A DNA stretch of 64,000 nucleotides from Nitrosomonas cryotolerans ATCC 49181 (GCF_900143275.1 NZ_FSRO01000001.1:2126116-2190115), one strand, 5' to 3'; shown: positions 37,965-49,328, numbered from the stretch's first letter. Notes: generated from the sequence alone by a model not told the origin. Program-made: numbers and translations.

Positions 37965-38390
37965 ATGACACAATCACAAATCCCTGTATCTCACCCTAGT
38001 CCCTATACCGAAGAAGAAATTAGTCATTTGGTTCATGCTTTTTATACAAAAGCCAGAAAAGACCCATCTCTGGGTCCGATCTTTGAAGCCCATGTTACCG
38101 ATTGGGATGCTCATTTTGTTCAAATGATTAATTTCTGGTCAGGTAACTTGCTAGGGACTAATCGCTTTCGAGGTGCGCCTATGCCTAAACATCTGGCAAT
38201 ACCGGAGCTTAGTCCTCAATTATTTGAACGATGGCTGCAAATTTTCAAACAGACTACCCAGGAACTTGACAACCCTGCACTAGCACAACAAGCTACTGCG
38301 ATGGCTAATCGCATCGCAGAACGATTATGGATGGGCTATCAGATGACACATTCCCCTGATAAGCCGATGGTCGCACTGCGAGAGGTCTAA
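37965..38390 (+). CDS. Group III truncated haemoglobin
   Basis: A 141-residue 2-on-2 globin. Alignment to group III members (Campylobacter Ctb type) is seen in YTEEEISHLVHAFYTKARKDPSLGPIF (split here as two blocks, residues 14-40), DWDAHFVQMINFWSG (46-60) and MPKHLAIP with the proximal His76. Family members bind oxygen and NO and may help against nitrosative stress, which would suit a nitrite-producing nitrifier, but that link is inference. It stands alone, with a family A element about 160 bp downstream. Confidence 0.9.
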   Translation: MTQSQIPVSHPSPYTEEEISHLVHAFYTKARKDPSLGPIFEAHVTDWDAHFVQMINFWSGNLLGTNRFRGAPMPKHLAIPELSPQLFERWLQIFKQTTQELDNPALAQQATAMANRIAERLWMGYQMTHSPDKPMVALREV

Positions 38391-38883
38391 CCTTACGATT
38401 GAATAAAGTGTGGAGTAACGTACTGGTTTTTATCGAGGCTGATTTGTACTATGCCTTAAATGAGTATCAGGTTACGTGGGCAGAAAGTTTGAGCTATATA
38501 TCTTTATGGATGAAAAGCACAGCATAAAACGGTTATTTTTTCATAATCTGAGACCTTTGCAAAACCCTAGTAGTTGAAAAATTAACCCTTTATAATCAAT
38601 AGTCTAAAACTTCCGGCAAGGACTTTTGCAAAAGTCTCAATCTGTTGTGCTGCGGGGATTTGCTTGAGGGATTCAAAGTACTATTTGATCGCCTTTCTGT
38701 TTTCATCGCATTTCTTTGTTGTAATACTTGGCGTTCTCCAATTCGAGCAAAGCGCAATAACCGAATGACTCTTTTTGAGTCTACCTTTGTGCCAGCAACC
38801 TAGCATGATTTCAAATAACTGCTGAGAAATTCTTGCATAACGGAAATTTTGTATTAATCCAGTTCCAAATAAAAACGACTTAT
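38391..38883. other. Intergenic region with element copy and a decayed reading frame
   Basis: This 490-bp gap contains family A copy 3 (38550-38638). To its right, the minus strand at about 38640-38775 reads GYCALLELENAKYYNKEM, then after a frameshift DENRKAIK, stop, YFESLKQIPAAQQ. This looks like an eroded coding sequence of unknown family. No intact gene. Confidence 0.4.
38550..38638 (+). mobile_element. Miniature inverted-repeat element, family A, copy 3, with flanking AATCT duplication
   Basis: An 89-bp copy from GAGACCTTTGCAAAA to TTTTGCAAAAGTCTC. The five bases before it (38545-38549) and after it (38639-38643) are both AATCT, a candidate target-site duplication, which suggests a fairly recent insertion by transposition. 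Confidence 0.88.
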
Positions 38884-39783
38884 TTATAGCGTTTTATTGT
38901 CCAATATGCAGTTAATTGCATCATCTCGTTTCTCAATCTGAATCGTAGAATGCGCTATGCCAAAATAATCATGCAAATGCTGCTGGCATTGTTGTAAAAA
39001 ATCATTATTTAATGAACTGTCGGTGACGACCAAATGTACGGTCAACGCAAATTCTGTTGTACTTAAAGGCCAGATATGTAAATCATGAATCTGATAAACA
39101 TTGCCAAGGTTAGTCAGGTAATGCTTTACTTCAGATATATCAATGTGCTCAGGAACGGCATCTATTGCGAGGTTTGTCGAGTCTCTGAGCAAATTCCACG
39201 TACCTATTAAAATAACGACGACAATAAGCAGGCTGATGACAGGATCAATCCATAACCAGTCCTTAATTACAATACACAGACCCGCAATCACAACGCCCAG
39301 CGAAACACCCGCATCAGCAAGCATATGGAGAAAAACACCCCTGATGTTCAAATCCTGCTTTTGACCTGAAACAAAAAGCAAAGCGGTTAATGTATTCACC
39401 ACAACACCGATTGCTGCAATCAGGATAACCACCATTCCTTCAACAGGCTCCGGATTAAAAAAGCGGCCAATTGCTTCCCAAGCAATACCGCCTAGCACAA
39501 TAAATAGTAATATCGCGCTGATTAAGGGGGCCATTATGGTTACCTTTCTAAAACCATATGTTCTTGTTTCTGTAGCAGGTTTTGATGCTAAAAAGCTAGC
39601 ACCCCAAGCGAGCAAAAGGCTGAGCACATCACTTAAGTTATGTCCCGCATCTGCTATCAGTGCCAGTGATCCAGAGAATATTCCATAACCTGCTTCAATA
39701 GCTACAAAAACGATATTCAATATAGCGCCAATAGCAAAGGCACGGTTGTAGTTGCCTATTTTATGGCCATGATTATGAAACAT
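38884..39783 (-). CDS. Cation diffusion facilitator (CzcD/ZitB-type zinc exporter)
   Basis: A 299-residue inner-membrane transporter exchanging Zn2+ (or Co2+/Cd2+) for protons. It has six hydrophobic helices and the metal-site signatures in helix 2 (DAGHNLSDVLSL, residues 45-56) and helix 5 (HMLADAGVSLG, near 152-162), followed by a cytosolic C-terminal domain (about 212-290) with HDLHIWPLSTTEFALTVHL. The N-terminal FHNHGHKIG is His-rich. It stands between two intergenic gaps with no regulator nearby. The exact metal is not determinable. Confidence 0.93.
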   Translation of the reverse strand: MFHNHGHKIGNYNRAFAIGAILNIVFVAIEAGYGIFSGSLALIADAGHNLSDVLSLLLAWGASFLASKPATETRTYGFRKVTIMAPLISAILLFIVLGGIAWEAIGRFFNPEPVEGMVVILIAAIGVVVNTLTALLFVSGQKQDLNIRGVFLHMLADAGVSLGVVIAGLCIVIKDWLWIDPVISLLIVVVILIGTWNLLRDSTNLAIDAVPEHIDISEVKHYLTNLGNVYQIHDLHIWPLSTTEFALTVHLVVTDSSLNNDFLQQCQQHLHDYFGIAHSTIQIEKRDDAINCILDNKTL

Positions 39784-40097
39784 ATCTATTCTTGATCACT
39801 CAGGCTTATATACTTTTATTTGCTAACTATGTTGCTAAGAATAAATTCAATAGGGTGATCTCGTCACATATCAAAGGAGTGTTTCGAAATATCCTTAAAC
39901 CAACTTTCTAATTTATAAACAAGTGATTACCCTAATCCAGAATATTATTTCAAAATAATTCCATCAGCTATTTCTTATATATAGGTAGGTCAACAAACTC
40001 ATTGCGATAGGGTTAAATAAAGCGAATCATTCATGAAATCTAACCGTGCTGATCTCATATGCCTACGGTTAGATACTAGTTGCAGGTGCATCCAAAA
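39784..40097. other. Intergenic region between der and the cation exporter
   Basis: A 314-bp AT-rich gap. A 9-bp inverted repeat (TCTAACCGT/ACGGTTAGA) at 40039-40073 lies 25 bp after the der stop and may end the long der operon. No coding sequence is supported; hfq, which follows der in many relatives, is absent. Confidence 0.45.
40039..40073 (-). terminator. Possible terminator hairpin after der
   Basis: A perfect 9-bp stem, TCTAACCGT with ACGGTTAGA, and a 17-base loop downstream of the der stop on the minus strand. There is no U-run directly after it, so confidence is limited. Confidence 0.35.
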
Positions 40098-41495
40098 TTA
40101 ACCATATTTCTTTCTATTTCGACGACGGCGAGCATGTGCACTCCTTGCTTCTATCTCAGTCGGCAATGGGGATTTTTTATTAGCATAGGGATTATGGCCC
40201 ATTTTGAAGTCTACTCGCAGTGGCGTACCTTCCAGTTGAAATGTTTCACGAAAAGTATTCTCAAGATAGCGACGATATGTTTCAGGCACATGATTGAGCA
40301 TACTTCCGTGCACAACAATCAATGGGGGATTGGACCCACCTTGATGCGCATAGCGGAGTTTAGGGCGAGACATTCCCCCGCGAGGAGGTGGATGTTTTTC
40401 TACGGCTGCCCACAGGGCGCGGGTAAGTTTTGGTGTTGACAAATCAGCCATCGCCGCAGCATAAGCCATATCAATTGATGGCAACAGCTCATTCAGGCCG
40501 CTACCATGCAAGGCTGAAATATAGTGTAGTTTTGCGAAGCTTAGAAATGCAAGCTTACGGATAAGCTCATGTTTGATAGTGTCACGCTGATAATGATCTA
40601 AACCATCCCATTTATTCACTACCACTACCAGTGCGCGCCCCGTTTCTAAAATAAACCCAGCAATATGGGCATCTTGATCAGAGATTTCATTTCTCGCATC
40701 CAGCACAAGTACTACTACATTGGCATTCTCTACCGTTTGTAACGTCTTAACAACAGAGAATTTTTCTATCGTATCCAGCACTTTTCCACGACGACGCAAA
40801 CCGGCTGTATCAATTAAAGTATAATGCTTCCCATTACGTTCAAAATCGACATAAATACTATCACGCGTGGTACCAGGCTGATCAAATGCAATCATGCGTT
40901 CTTCCCCCAGCAATGCATTGATCAACGTAGATTTACCTACATTGGGCCGTCCTACGATCGCAATCTTGGGATATTTGTTGCCGTCTTCTTTCTCCTGCTG
41001 ATCCGGAAAATCAGCCAATGCCAGTTCTACTAACTCATTGATATTATCACCATGAATAGCTGAAACAGCACAAGGAGCACCTAAACCTAGTTCATAAAAT
41101 TCCGCTGTCGTAATCGATGTTGCCATGCCTTCTGTTTTATTAACCACCAACAGAATTTTTCGTTCGGTTTTGCGTAATTGCTCTACTATGATTTTGTCAT
41201 GTGCAGCCAAACCCTGCCTACCATCGACAATCAGCAACACCATATCCGCCTCATCCACGGCCTGCAATGTTTGTTTAGCCATTGCGTGCAATATACCATC
41301 CTTCACAACTGGCTCAAAACCACCAGTATCCACGACTAAATAAGGCTTATCACCAACTCTCCCATGACCATAATGTCGATCTCGGGTCAATCCAGGAATA
41401 TCCGCAACGATAGCATCACGGCTACGGGTCAATCGGTTAAATAATGTTGATTTACCGACATTTGGCCGACCAACCAGTACGAGTGTAGGTTTCAT
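40098..41495 (-). CDS. der: Ribosome-assembly GTPase Der (EngA)
   Basis: An essential GTPase for 50S maturation, with two tandem G domains. Walker A occurs as GRPNVGKST near residue 8 and again near 187; DTAG/DTGG switch motifs and the NKTEG and NKWDG specificity motifs are present in both halves. The C-terminal KH-like domain (about 360-440) is followed by a basic tail rich in Arg and Lys. The length (465) is normal. It is the last gene of the ndk-to-der block, next to bamB as in gamma- and betaproteobacteria. Confidence 0.97.
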   Translation of the reverse strand: MKPTLVLVGRPNVGKSTLFNRLTRSRDAIVADIPGLTRDRHYGHGRVGDKPYLVVDTGGFEPVVKDGILHAMAKQTLQAVDEADMVLLIVDGRQGLAAHDKIIVEQLRKTERKILLVVNKTEGMATSITTAEFYELGLGAPCAVSAIHGDNINELVELALADFPDQQEKEDGNKYPKIAIVGRPNVGKSTLINALLGEERMIAFDQPGTTRDSIYVDFERNGKHYTLIDTAGLRRRGKVLDTIEKFSVVKTLQTVENANVVVLVLDARNEISDQDAHIAGFILETGRALVVVVNKWDGLDHYQRDTIKHELIRKLAFLSFAKLHYISALHGSGLNELLPSIDMAYAAAMADLSTPKLTRALWAAVEKHPPPRGGMSRPKLRYAHQGGSNPPLIVVHGSMLNHVPETYRRYLENTFRETFQLEGTPLRVDFKMGHNPYANKKSPLPTEIEARSAHARRRRNRKKYG

Positions 41496-41584
41496 AATCT
41501 CAGGGTATTATGGTAGAAAGCTCTTTGAGCTGTTTTAGCGACAAACAAGATAATTATCTTCTATAAAGAAGGCAGGAATATCTT

Positions 41585-42841
41585 CTAGAACTGATGGCTG
41601 AATGCGTAAAGCCCACCTTTTGCAGTTTGCACCACGAAACCATCGGGTAAAGCTTCAGGCGAAGCAAGAATAGCACTCTTATCCGTAGCAGAACGTGCAA
41701 CAATAGCACCATCATAATTTCTGAGCAAGGTGATATTGCCTTGATCGTCACCTACTATCACATTATGTCCTCGTACCAAAGGTGGAGATAATTTTCTACT
41801 ACCCAATCTACCCTGTTTCCAGATACTGGCACCACTTCTCTTGTCATAAGCAACAACAGCACCCTGATCTTCGCTCACATAAACATAATCATCATCCATG
41901 GCAAGACCAATACTACTAGATGCTTCTCGTGTCCAGACTTGACTTCCATCTGCCATTCCAAAACATGCAACACGCCCCTGATAAGCAACCGTACAAACCA
42001 AATGCTCATCAGCCACTGGTAGACTTGTAATATCCGTCATCCGTTCAAGCTCAGTAACACCGCGAGGCAGTGACACAGCTATTTCCCAGCCAATATTGCC
42101 ATTGAATAAACTCATTGCTGCCAGTTTACCCCCCGCGAATCCAGCAAACACTGCCCCTCTCGATATCAACACACCCGCAGAACTGCGTACAGTCAAAGAG
42201 GGCGTTGCACCCTGATATACCCATTTACGACTACCATCAATAGCATCCAATCCAAAGATCCTACCATCACCAGTACGAACCACTACTATATTACTGTCTA
42301 CCCGTGGCGGACTTAACACTTCGCTGGTAACAATTGCCTTCCATAAAGCATTGCCGGATTCATCAAAAGCCAGCACTTCTCCTTTAAACGTCCCAACTAA
42401 AACCATACCATCACCTGCCCCCACACCTCCTGACAGTTGATGCTCAGTATTAATATTCCAGGATTGTTTGCCTGTTACAGGGTCAAAGCGTATTAAATTT
42501 CCTTCTTCATCCGCCGCATATAGTGCACCATTAGCAAATACAGGCGAGAATACCGCTATCTTACTGGCTTTAACACTGTTTTGCCAAAATGAAGATATGC
42601 GAGGAACAGCTGCCAGTATGGCCAATTCCTCCGCATCAATTTCAATTTTATCTTCTCCTTCAAGCAACTCAATCACCTGGCTACTTAATGAGTCAATAAT
42701 TTTCGGATTAAATAAGCTTGGGGTGCTTCCGCATCCAACAAGCGATAGCAGTAACACTAGCAGCAAAATCTGTTGCAAAGATACAACAAACCAAAATACG
42801 ATCATTTTCAAATTACTACTTGGCTTCTTCACCCAATGCAT
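41585..42841 (-). CDS. bamB: Outer-membrane assembly lipoprotein BamB
   Basis: A scaffold of the BAM complex that folds outer-membrane proteins. The N-terminus has a basic start (HWVKKPSSNLK) and hydrophobic core ending in the lipobox LVGC near Cys37, then an eight-bladed propeller with PQQ-like repeats (NGALYAADEEGNLIRFD, GMVLVGTFKGEVLAFD, NIVVVRTGDGRIFGLD). ATG 42841 overlaps the yfgM end by 26 bp and gives a positively charged n-region; ATG 42805 avoids the overlap. Either is possible. It lies between yfgM and der, as in related species. Confidence 0.93.
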   Translation of the reverse strand: MHWVKKPSSNLKMIVFWFVVSLQQILLLVLLLSLVGCGSTPSLFNPKIIDSLSSQVIELLEGEDKIEIDAEELAILAAVPRISSFWQNSVKASKIAVFSPVFANGALYAADEEGNLIRFDPVTGKQSWNINTEHQLSGGVGAGDGMVLVGTFKGEVLAFDESGNALWKAIVTSEVLSPPRVDSNIVVVRTGDGRIFGLDAIDGSRKWVYQGATPSLTVRSSAGVLISRGAVFAGFAGGKLAAMSLFNGNIGWEIAVSLPRGVTELERMTDITSLPVADEHLVCTVAYQGRVACFGMADGSQVWTREASSSIGLAMDDDYVYVSEDQGAVVAYDKRSGASIWKQGRLGSRKLSPPLVRGHNVIVGDDQGNITLLRNYDGAIVARSATDKSAILASPEALPDGFVVQTAKGGLYAFSHQF

Positions 42842-43457
42842 CAAGTTTCATCTGCACGATACTGTGGTAGGTGTTATTCTTATTCAACCTGTCGATGGCT
42901 ATTTGGTAAGCTCTTCGTGCTTCGGCGAGCTTGCCGGCAGCGCTTAACACATCACCCTTACGATCAGCATAAAGGCCAGAAAAAGACGTGCCATGGTCAG
43001 CCTCTAGTAAATGGGCTGCCTCATTATATTTTTTCTCATCCAGTAATAAACCAGCTAGCCTTAGTCGAGCAAGATCCTTCAACTCATATTCTTCGGTATG
43101 ATCAATTACCCATTGCAATTGTTCTTTAGCACGTTTGATATCGTCAGCGGCAACACTGGCACGCGCGGCAATCATGGCTGCACGTGAAGCGTAACCGCTT
43201 GATGGAAAGCCCGCCATCAATAAATGCGCTGCATCATCAATTTTCCTTGCATCCTCAGTTAACTGGACCTGCTGCAACAAACCATACAGATCCGCAGCCT
43301 GCTCCGCTTGTTGTGTATGATAGTATTTCCATGCCTGCGTACCGGCAATCGTCGCAATCAACACAGATGCAACGATTACTATTGATGCGCCATAGCTATC
43401 CCACCAAGACTTCAGCCCATCTATTTTTTCCTGTTCTTCTAGATTATATGTCGCCAT
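42816..43457 (-). CDS. YfgM-family ancillary SecYEG chaperone-site protein
   Basis: A 213-residue inner-membrane protein with one transmembrane helix (about 24-44) and a periplasmic TPR-like domain. The start MATYNLEEQEKIDGLKSWW is a family hallmark (UPF0070). In E. coli YfgM interacts with PpiD and the translocon in handing proteins to periplasmic chaperones. It is directly upstream of bamB and overlaps it at most slightly, consistent with a shared outer-membrane-protein traffic role. Confidence 0.88.
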   Translation of the reverse strand: MATYNLEEQEKIDGLKSWWDSYGASIVIVASVLIATIAGTQAWKYYHTQQAEQAADLYGLLQQVQLTEDARKIDDAAHLLMAGFPSSGYASRAAMIAARASVAADDIKRAKEQLQWVIDHTEEYELKDLARLRLAGLLLDEKKYNEAAHLLEADHGTSFSGLYADRKGDVLSAAGKLAEARRAYQIAIDRLNKNNTYHSIVQMKLDALGEEAK

Positions 43458-43720
43458 TATTTTTCCTGAATAAGTTTAAAGTTCTTAATTTTAATTATTT
43501 GGGTAACCAGCAATAGTAGGTTAAAGCATAATGATCAAACTTAAATTAATGGTCGAAAGAAGTTGTACCATCGTAATCTTCTGACATTGCATTCTTATCA
43601 CCGATGAATAGAATTATTTGCTTGTAACCATCCATGAATCAGAAAGATTGCGGCAGAATTACTCACGCTGTCTATAGCGATGGATATGATTTTTATCATA
43701 CAATGGCAATATATCTAGAA

Positions 43721-44986
43721 TTAATATTGCTTTTTAATCAAATCAACTGCTGTTCTTAGTTCCACTCTAGTCTGTTCTGCTGCATCCCGTAATGGCTTAA
43801 GACTAACCTCCTCGGCCTGGACTTCATCATCACCAATGATTAATGCAAAACGTGCGCCACTCGCATCCGCTTTTTTCATCTGCGCTTTGAAACTCCCTCC
43901 ACCACAATGTAATATTGTTTTGAGTCCCTCATCACGCAAATATTCTGCTGCTTTCCATGCAAGATCCCCGGCAGCCTTACCCTGGTACACGATATAAACA
44001 TGCGGCACAGATTGCGTTATCTCACTGCCGTACTCCAGCATTAATGCCAACAGCCGCTCAACACCCATAGCGAAACCACAAGCTGGCGCTGATTTCCCTC
44101 CGATTTGTGCAATCAATCCATCATAACGACCGCCTGCACAAACCGTACCTTGCGCTCCGAGCTTATCGGTAACCCATTCAAATACAGTTCGATTGTAATA
44201 ATCTAATCCTCTAACTAACTGTGGATTTATCTCAAAATTTATATTCTGCTTCCGTAAAATATGCTGCAATGTCTCAAAGTGCAGGAGTGAGTCTTCATCT
44301 AAGTCATCAATTAATCGAGGTGCAGCCGCTATTATCTCTCTCATCTCCGGGTTCTTGCTATCAAGAATTCGTAGCGGATTACTATATAAGCGTCTACGGG
44401 CATCCGCATCAAGTTTGTCTAAATACTGTTCAAAATATTTAATTAATCTCGTTCGATGCAGTGCTCGTGACTCAATACTACCTAATGTTCCAATCTCTAG
44501 CCGCACGCCAGAAATACCCAGTTTACTCCATAGTCGTGCACACATCACAATATGTTCAGCATCAATATCCGGGCCAGCATATCCCAGTGCTTCAACACCT
44601 ACCTGATGAAACTGCCGATACCGTCCTTTTTGTGGACGCTCATGGCGAAACATGGGCCCCGAATAATATAATCTCTGTGGGCTTGCATATAGTAAATTAT
44701 GTTCTAATACCGCACGAACACAGGATGCAGTGCCTTCGGGGCGTAATGTCAGGCTATCTCCATTAAGATGATCGACAAAGGTATACATTTCCTTTTCAAC
44801 AATATCTGTTACCGCACCGATAGAACGTACGAACAGATCTGTTTGTTCGACAATCGGAGTGCGAATGTTACGATAACCATAGGCTGCCAACCATTCATGC
44901 ACAGTTTGCTCGAAAAATTCCCACTTATATGTTTCTTCCGGCAGGATATCATTCATCCCACGTATGGCCTTGACGGATCTAGTCAT
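43721..44986 (-). CDS. hisS: Histidyl-tRNA synthetase
   Basis: Class II aminoacyl-tRNA synthetase. It has the histidine-enzyme motifs in order: [10 protein letters not shown] at the start, motif 2 [17 protein letters not shown] (about 111-127), His[16 protein letters not shown] (about 258-272), motif 3 [15 protein letters not shown], and an anticodon-binding domain from about 325. The ATG overlaps the ispG stop by one base (TAATG), so it is translationally coupled. The length (421) is normal. A 263-bp gap separates it from yfgM. Confidence 0.97.
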   Translation of the reverse strand: MTRSVKAIRGMNDILPEETYKWEFFEQTVHEWLAAYGYRNIRTPIVEQTDLFVRSIGAVTDIVEKEMYTFVDHLNGDSLTLRPEGTASCVRAVLEHNLLYASPQRLYYSGPMFRHERPQKGRYRQFHQVGVEALGYAGPDIDAEHIVMCARLWSKLGISGVRLEIGTLGSIESRALHRTRLIKYFEQYLDKLDADARRRLYSNPLRILDSKNPEMREIIAAAPRLIDDLDEDSLLHFETLQHILRKQNINFEINPQLVRGLDYYNRTVFEWVTDKLGAQGTVCAGGRYDGLIAQIGGKSAPACGFAMGVERLLALMLEYGSEITQSVPHVYIVYQGKAAGDLAWKAAEYLRDEGLKTILHCGGGSFKAQMKKADASGARFALIIGDDEVQAEEVSLKPLRDAAEQTRVELRTAVDLIKKQY

Positions 44987-46224
44987 TACTGTATCTTTTT
45001 GGGATATTTTTCTTGTACATACTGATCAACAATCTGACGAAATTCGTCCGCAATATTATTACCTTTCAATGTCACTGTCTTTTGCCCATCTACATAGACC
45101 GGCGCAACCGGATTTTCTCCTGAACCTGGTAAACTAATACCAATATTAGCGTGTTTACTTTCTCCCGGACCATTAACAACACAGCCCATCACTGCCAGAG
45201 TCATATTCTCGACACCATCATATTGATCACGCCATACCGTCATTTCATTTCGCACATAACTTTGAATATTCTCAGCTAATTCCTGGAAATAGGTACTCGT
45301 TGTCCGTCCACAACCCGGGCATGCCGCTACTAACGGCACAAAAGCACGTAATCCCATTGTCTGTAGAATTTCTTGTCCCACAATCACCTCGCGAGATCTA
45401 TCACCCCCTGGTTCAGGAGTCAGTGATATACGTATCGTATCGCCAATTCCCTCCTGTAGTAGTATTGAAAGTGCCGCCGTTGATGCAACAATTCCCTTGG
45501 AGCCCATTCCTGCCTCAGTTAATCCAAGATGCAAGGCATAATTACAACGAGTCGCTAACTCACGATATACCATAATAAGATCCTGTACACCACTTACCTT
45601 GCATGACAATACAATTCTGTTACGCTTTAATCCAATCTCTTCTGCTTTAGCCGCGCTTTCCAGGGCAGAAGTAATCAATGCTTCGCGCATGACATAGGCT
45701 GCATCTTCTGGTTTTTTTGATTTAGCATTCTCATCCATTATGCGTGCCAACATCTCAGGATCCAAACTACCCCAGTTAACACCAATTCGTACAGGTTTGT
45801 CATATTTGCAAGCTGTTTCGATCAGCGTTGCAAACTGCTCATCGCGCTTTTTTCCATATCCTACATTTCCTGGGTTGATGCGATACTTAGATAAGGATTC
45901 CGCACAATCAGGATAGCCTGCCAGCAATTTATGACCATTAAAATGAAAGTCACCAACCAATGGCACATAGCAACCCATATCATTAAGTTTTGCACGAATA
46001 TTCGGTACTGCTTTCGCTGCTTCAGCGGAGTTAACCGTAATACGTACCAATTCAGAACCAGTGCGCGCGAGTTCCTCAACCTGCGCAACAGTCGCAGCCT
46101 CATTCACAGTATCAGTATTCGTCATAGATTGAATCACCACCGGTGCGCTACCACCAATAGTAATTGAGCCTACTTGAACGCCAACGCTTTCTCGTCGCCG
46201 AGTAGAAAAACTATTTTGGGACAT
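44986..46224 (-). CDS. ispG: 4-hydroxy-3-methylbut-2-en-1-yl diphosphate synthase
   Basis: The iron-sulphur enzyme of the non-mevalonate isoprenoid route (MEcPP to HMBPP). The N-terminal barrel ([20 protein letters not shown] and MTNTDT) and the 4Fe-4S cysteines in [12 protein letters not shown] and [12 protein letters not shown] are present. At 412 residues it has the proteobacterial size. It is coupled to hisS by a one-base overlap and follows rodZ after 62 bp. Confidence 0.97.
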   Translation of the reverse strand: MSQNSFSTRRRESVGVQVGSITIGGSAPVVIQSMTNTDTVNEAATVAQVEELARTGSELVRITVNSAEAAKAVPNIRAKLNDMGCYVPLVGDFHFNGHKLLAGYPDCAESLSKYRINPGNVGYGKKRDEQFATLIETACKYDKPVRIGVNWGSLDPEMLARIMDENAKSKKPEDAAYVMREALITSALESAAKAEEIGLKRNRIVLSCKVSGVQDLIMVYRELATRCNYALHLGLTEAGMGSKGIVASTAALSILLQEGIGDTIRISLTPEPGGDRSREVIVGQEILQTMGLRAFVPLVAACPGCGRTTSTYFQELAENIQSYVRNEMTVWRDQYDGVENMTLAVMGCVVNGPGESKHANIGISLPGSGENPVAPVYVDGQKTVTLKGNNIADEFRQIVDQYVQEKYPKKIQ

Positions 46225-46286
46225 AATTTGAGTAAATTTAAGATCGTAAAAGATTACAAGAAATAAATCCTGTCGGAATGATACTT

Positions 46287-47378
46287 TTATTCAAGTGCAA
46301 GGCGTGCAATACCTTCATTTTTACGGGTATATGGTTTCAAGTCGATCGGCCTATCATTATAGGTGAGATTGACGCCGGCTGCATTGCCAATCACAAGAGA
46401 TAATGGTCGCTTGCCACTAATGACCCGTTCAGTGCCACTGGCATTAGTCTGTTCGAAAATTGTCTTTCCTCTATTATCTTTCACATTAACCCAAGATTCC
46501 TTTGAAAAGAGAAAATGCAAGATGCCAATAGTGTGATCTTTTGGTGTAGCATTAGCTAATTCAGCAGTTGATAATGATTTCTCTGGTGACAGGCGGTTGT
46601 TTTCCAATTCGACTGACTTTGCAGTCTGATTGAGCTGCTTATTGTTCAGGATATCAAAAGAAGATACGGGCGGTGGTAATGGCAATGATAGTTCGATAGT
46701 TTCTGGGTCAGTTTTAACTTTGGGTTCCAAAGTAAAAGTAGTCTCTGTTGAATTCTTCACGACTGACTCTTTGCTCCAGTCACCATTTTGGTAGATCCAA
46801 TAAATAACCAGTGAGAATAATATTAATATTATTATAATAATAAAGAGACTATGCCCATTTCGTTCATGGTTTGAAGTAAGTGAAATCTCTTTGATTCGAA
46901 ATGGAGTCCGCTGAACAGAAATAGTTGGTGCTGATTGCGGCAGTAGCTGGAGTATGGCTACTGGATCTAACTGTAACAGGTTGGCATAGTTACGCACAAA
47001 GCCGCGCATAAACGTACGACCAGGTAGTTTGTCATAATCTTCCTTCTCTATTGCTTCAACTTGTTGCACTGACAAACGTAATTGCCGTGCTACATCTGAT
47101 AGGCTCATGCTGCGTGATATCCGAGCATTTCGCAGCAGATGCCCCACGCTCTGCACTACACTCGCCGTATCTGCCGTATTTCTTTCTTTTTCAACAATTC
47201 CTTCTTTAATTATTTTTTTCTGATCGTTTTCGCTGCTATCCATTTCAATTGTTGCAGCATCGCCAATTCCGAGCTTATTTTCCGCAGTCTCATTAATTTC
47301 AACGCCTTCTGCTTCAAATTTTGCCCCTTGAATACCGGATTTTTCCTTATATTCATCTTTGTTTTCAATATTACTCAT
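46287..47378 (-). CDS. rodZ: Cytoskeleton protein RodZ
   Basis: A bitopic membrane protein that links MreB filaments to the elongation machinery and so sets rod shape. The unusually long acidic N-terminal tail (about 75 residues) precedes a helix-turn-helix-like domain (about 80-150: [36 protein letters not shown]), then a transmembrane helix (about 176-196), a linker rich in Ser/Pro/Thr, and a periplasmic beta domain (about 290-360: [23 protein letters not shown]4115-like). It begins within the pilW stop (one-base overlap). Confidence 0.92.
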   Translation of the reverse strand: MSNIENKDEYKEKSGIQGAKFEAEGVEINETAENKLGIGDAATIEMDSSENDQKKIIKEGIVEKERNTADTASVVQSVGHLLRNARISRSMSLSDVARQLRLSVQQVEAIEKEDYDKLPGRTFMRGFVRNYANLLQLDPVAILQLLPQSAPTISVQRTPFRIKEISLTSNHERNGHSLFIIIIILILFSLVIYWIYQNGDWSKESVVKNSTETTFTLEPKVKTDPETIELSLPLPPPVSSFDILNNKQLNQTAKSVELENNRLSPEKSLSTAELANATPKDHTIGILHFLFSKESWVNVKDNRGKTIFEQTNASGTERVISGKRPLSLVIGNAAGVNLTYNDRPIDLKPYTRKNEGIARLALE

Positions 47379-48163
47379 TATTTAAGCCCACCTTCACGCA
47401 GTGCTGCAGCTTCTTTGGAATCAGGAAAATATTTTTGTAGCTGAAACACATAACTGTCTTCTGCATAACGATCACCTATTTTGCGCTCAATCTGTATTGC
47501 CAGCCATAAACTTTCCGGTGTTAGCGCTGAATGCTGCATATAACGCAAAAGTTTCGACTTAGCTGTTACGGGATCACCACTTCTTAAATCTACCTCAATT
47601 AAGCCGATTAATGCAGGCGAATGCATTGATTGAATCGATAGCGCCTTATGAAAAAAAACGGAAGCAGTTTTATACTGATCACGTTTTAATTCACATATTC
47701 CAGCATTTGTATAGGATTTCTCAGGTGTTGAATAAAGCGGATCATTGAGCGCCATCATAAAATGTTCAACTGCCCGATCTATTTTATTGGGAATACGCTG
47801 ACATAAAAACCAGCCAAAATTATTATGAACTTCAGAATCATTCGGTGAGATCTTTAGTGCATGCTCAAAATTATTCCGAGCGAGTATATCCTTATGTAAC
47901 GACATATAAATCAAGCCGGTTACATTGTATGCAGGCGCATAATCAGGATCAGCCTGTAATGCGTCAGCAGCTTCTTCCATGGCCACCTTAAGCTGACCAC
48001 GATTATAATATTCCGCGGCTAGCTCGGTATGAATTTTTGCGCTTTGCCTCGCTCGAGATGAAGACTGCTCCAGTAGCTGCCCTCTCTGAATCGATTGTGG
48101 CACACACCCACTGAGCCAGCATATGGCCAGTAAAGCGAGAAAAGTGGACAATAATTTTCTCAT
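47378..48163 (-). CDS. pilW: Type IV pilus biogenesis/stability lipoprotein PilW (PilF)
   Basis: A TPR lipoprotein that supports pilin secretin assembly. The signal peptide ends in the lipobox LSGC (Cys20). Residues about 40-250 form tandem TPR units ([55 protein letters not shown]). The placement between rlmN and rodZ is the standard one. It overlaps rlmN by four bases (ATGA). No other pilus gene is in the window. Confidence 0.93.
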   Translation of the reverse strand: MRKLLSTFLALLAICWLSGCVPQSIQRGQLLEQSSSRARQSAKIHTELAAEYYNRGQLKVAMEEAADALQADPDYAPAYNVTGLIYMSLHKDILARNNFEHALKISPNDSEVHNNFGWFLCQRIPNKIDRAVEHFMMALNDPLYSTPEKSYTNAGICELKRDQYKTASVFFHKALSIQSMHSPALIGLIEVDLRSGDPVTAKSKLLRYMQHSALTPESLWLAIQIERKIGDRYAEDSYVFQLQKYFPDSKEAAALREGGLK

Positions 48164-49305
48164 TTTACTGCATTCATCGTCACACCAATTGTTCGTCGGG
48201 TCCTGTCTCGTACTTGTCCTGCTAGCTGTCCACAGGCGGCAGCAATATCATCTCCCCGTGTCTTGCGTACCGTAACGACTAAACCCGCTTGCATCAATAT
48301 CTCGCGAAAAACGCGTATGGCTTCTGGCGGTGAACGCTTATAATCAGAACCAGGGAAAGCGTTGAAGGGAATCAAATTGAACTTACAAGAAGTTTCCTGT
48401 ACCAATTTTACCAATTCATGAGCATGCTCGGCACTATCATTGACGCCATCAAGCATCACATATTCAAAAGTAATAAAATCTCTGGGTGCCGTTTGCAGGT
48501 AACGGCGGCAGGCGGCCAGTAATTCTTTAATCGGATATTTTTTATTGATGGGTACCAATTGATCACGTAATGCGTCATTCGGTGCATGCAAAGACACTGC
48601 CAGCGCGACTGGACAGCGTTCGCGTAAACGATCCATCGCTGGCACCAGCCCGGATGTGCTCACTGTTACACGGCGTCGTGATAGACCATAAGCATTATCA
48701 TCCAGCATTAAATCTAGCGCCATCACTACATTTTCAAAATTAGCCAGCGGTTCGCCCATGCCCATCATAACAACATTGCTGACCGCTCGACTACGATTAG
48801 AAACTGAGCTTATCTTTCCATTGCCTGACACATCAATATCCGGTGTAGCCTCCTCATTGATCTCAGCTTTAAGTGCCTTGTTTGCTAGCCATAGTTGACT
48901 AATGATCTCTGCCACTGTCAGATTACGATTAAATCCTTGTTTACCGGTAGAACAAAAAGTACAAGCCAGGGCGCAACCAACTTGACTCGAAATACATAAG
49001 GTACCTCTATTTACTTCCGGAATAAAAACTGTTTCGATCCCGTTTCCAGAACCTACTGACAACAACCATTTACGCGTGCCATCGGCGGCAGTATGGTCGC
49101 GAGTCACAACAGGTGCCTCAATGACCGCAAGCTTTGAAAGTTTTTCGCGCAGTTCTTTTGCCAAATCATTCATATCGACAAAATCTGCCTTATTAAACTG
49201 ATGAATCCAGCGCAGTAATTGTTTAGCACGAAACGGTTTCTCATTAATCTCTGTACAGAAATTAATGAGTTGCTTTGCATTAAAATCCAGCAGATTAATG
49301 GTCAC
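48160..49305 (-). CDS. rlmN: Dual-specificity 23S rRNA/tRNA adenine-C2 methyltransferase RlmN
   Basis: A radical-SAM enzyme methylating A2503 of 23S rRNA and A37 of some tRNAs. The CxxxCxxC cluster is in [14 protein letters not shown] (about 110-124). The catalytic Cys lies near the C-terminus ([15 protein letters not shown]). Relative to E. coli RlmN there is an extra stretch of about 15 residues around [18 protein letters not shown], before VVMMGMGEP. It starts with GTG, follows ndk by 23 bp, and is overlapped by pilW. Confidence 0.95.
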   Translation of the reverse strand: MTINLLDFNAKQLINFCTEINEKPFRAKQLLRWIHQFNKADFVDMNDLAKELREKLSKLAVIEAPVVTRDHTAADGTRKWLLSVGSGNGIETVFIPEVNRGTLCISSQVGCALACTFCSTGKQGFNRNLTVAEIISQLWLANKALKAEINEEATPDIDVSGNGKISSVSNRSRAVSNVVMMGMGEPLANFENVVMALDLMLDDNAYGLSRRRVTVSTSGLVPAMDRLRERCPVALAVSLHAPNDALRDQLVPINKKYPIKELLAACRRYLQTAPRDFITFEYVMLDGVNDSAEHAHELVKLVQETSCKFNLIPFNAFPGSDYKRSPPEAIRVFREILMQAGLVVTVRKTRGDDIAAACGQLAGQVRDRTRRTIGVTMNAVK

Positions 49306-49328
49306 AATAGATCACAGTAATTTTATTT

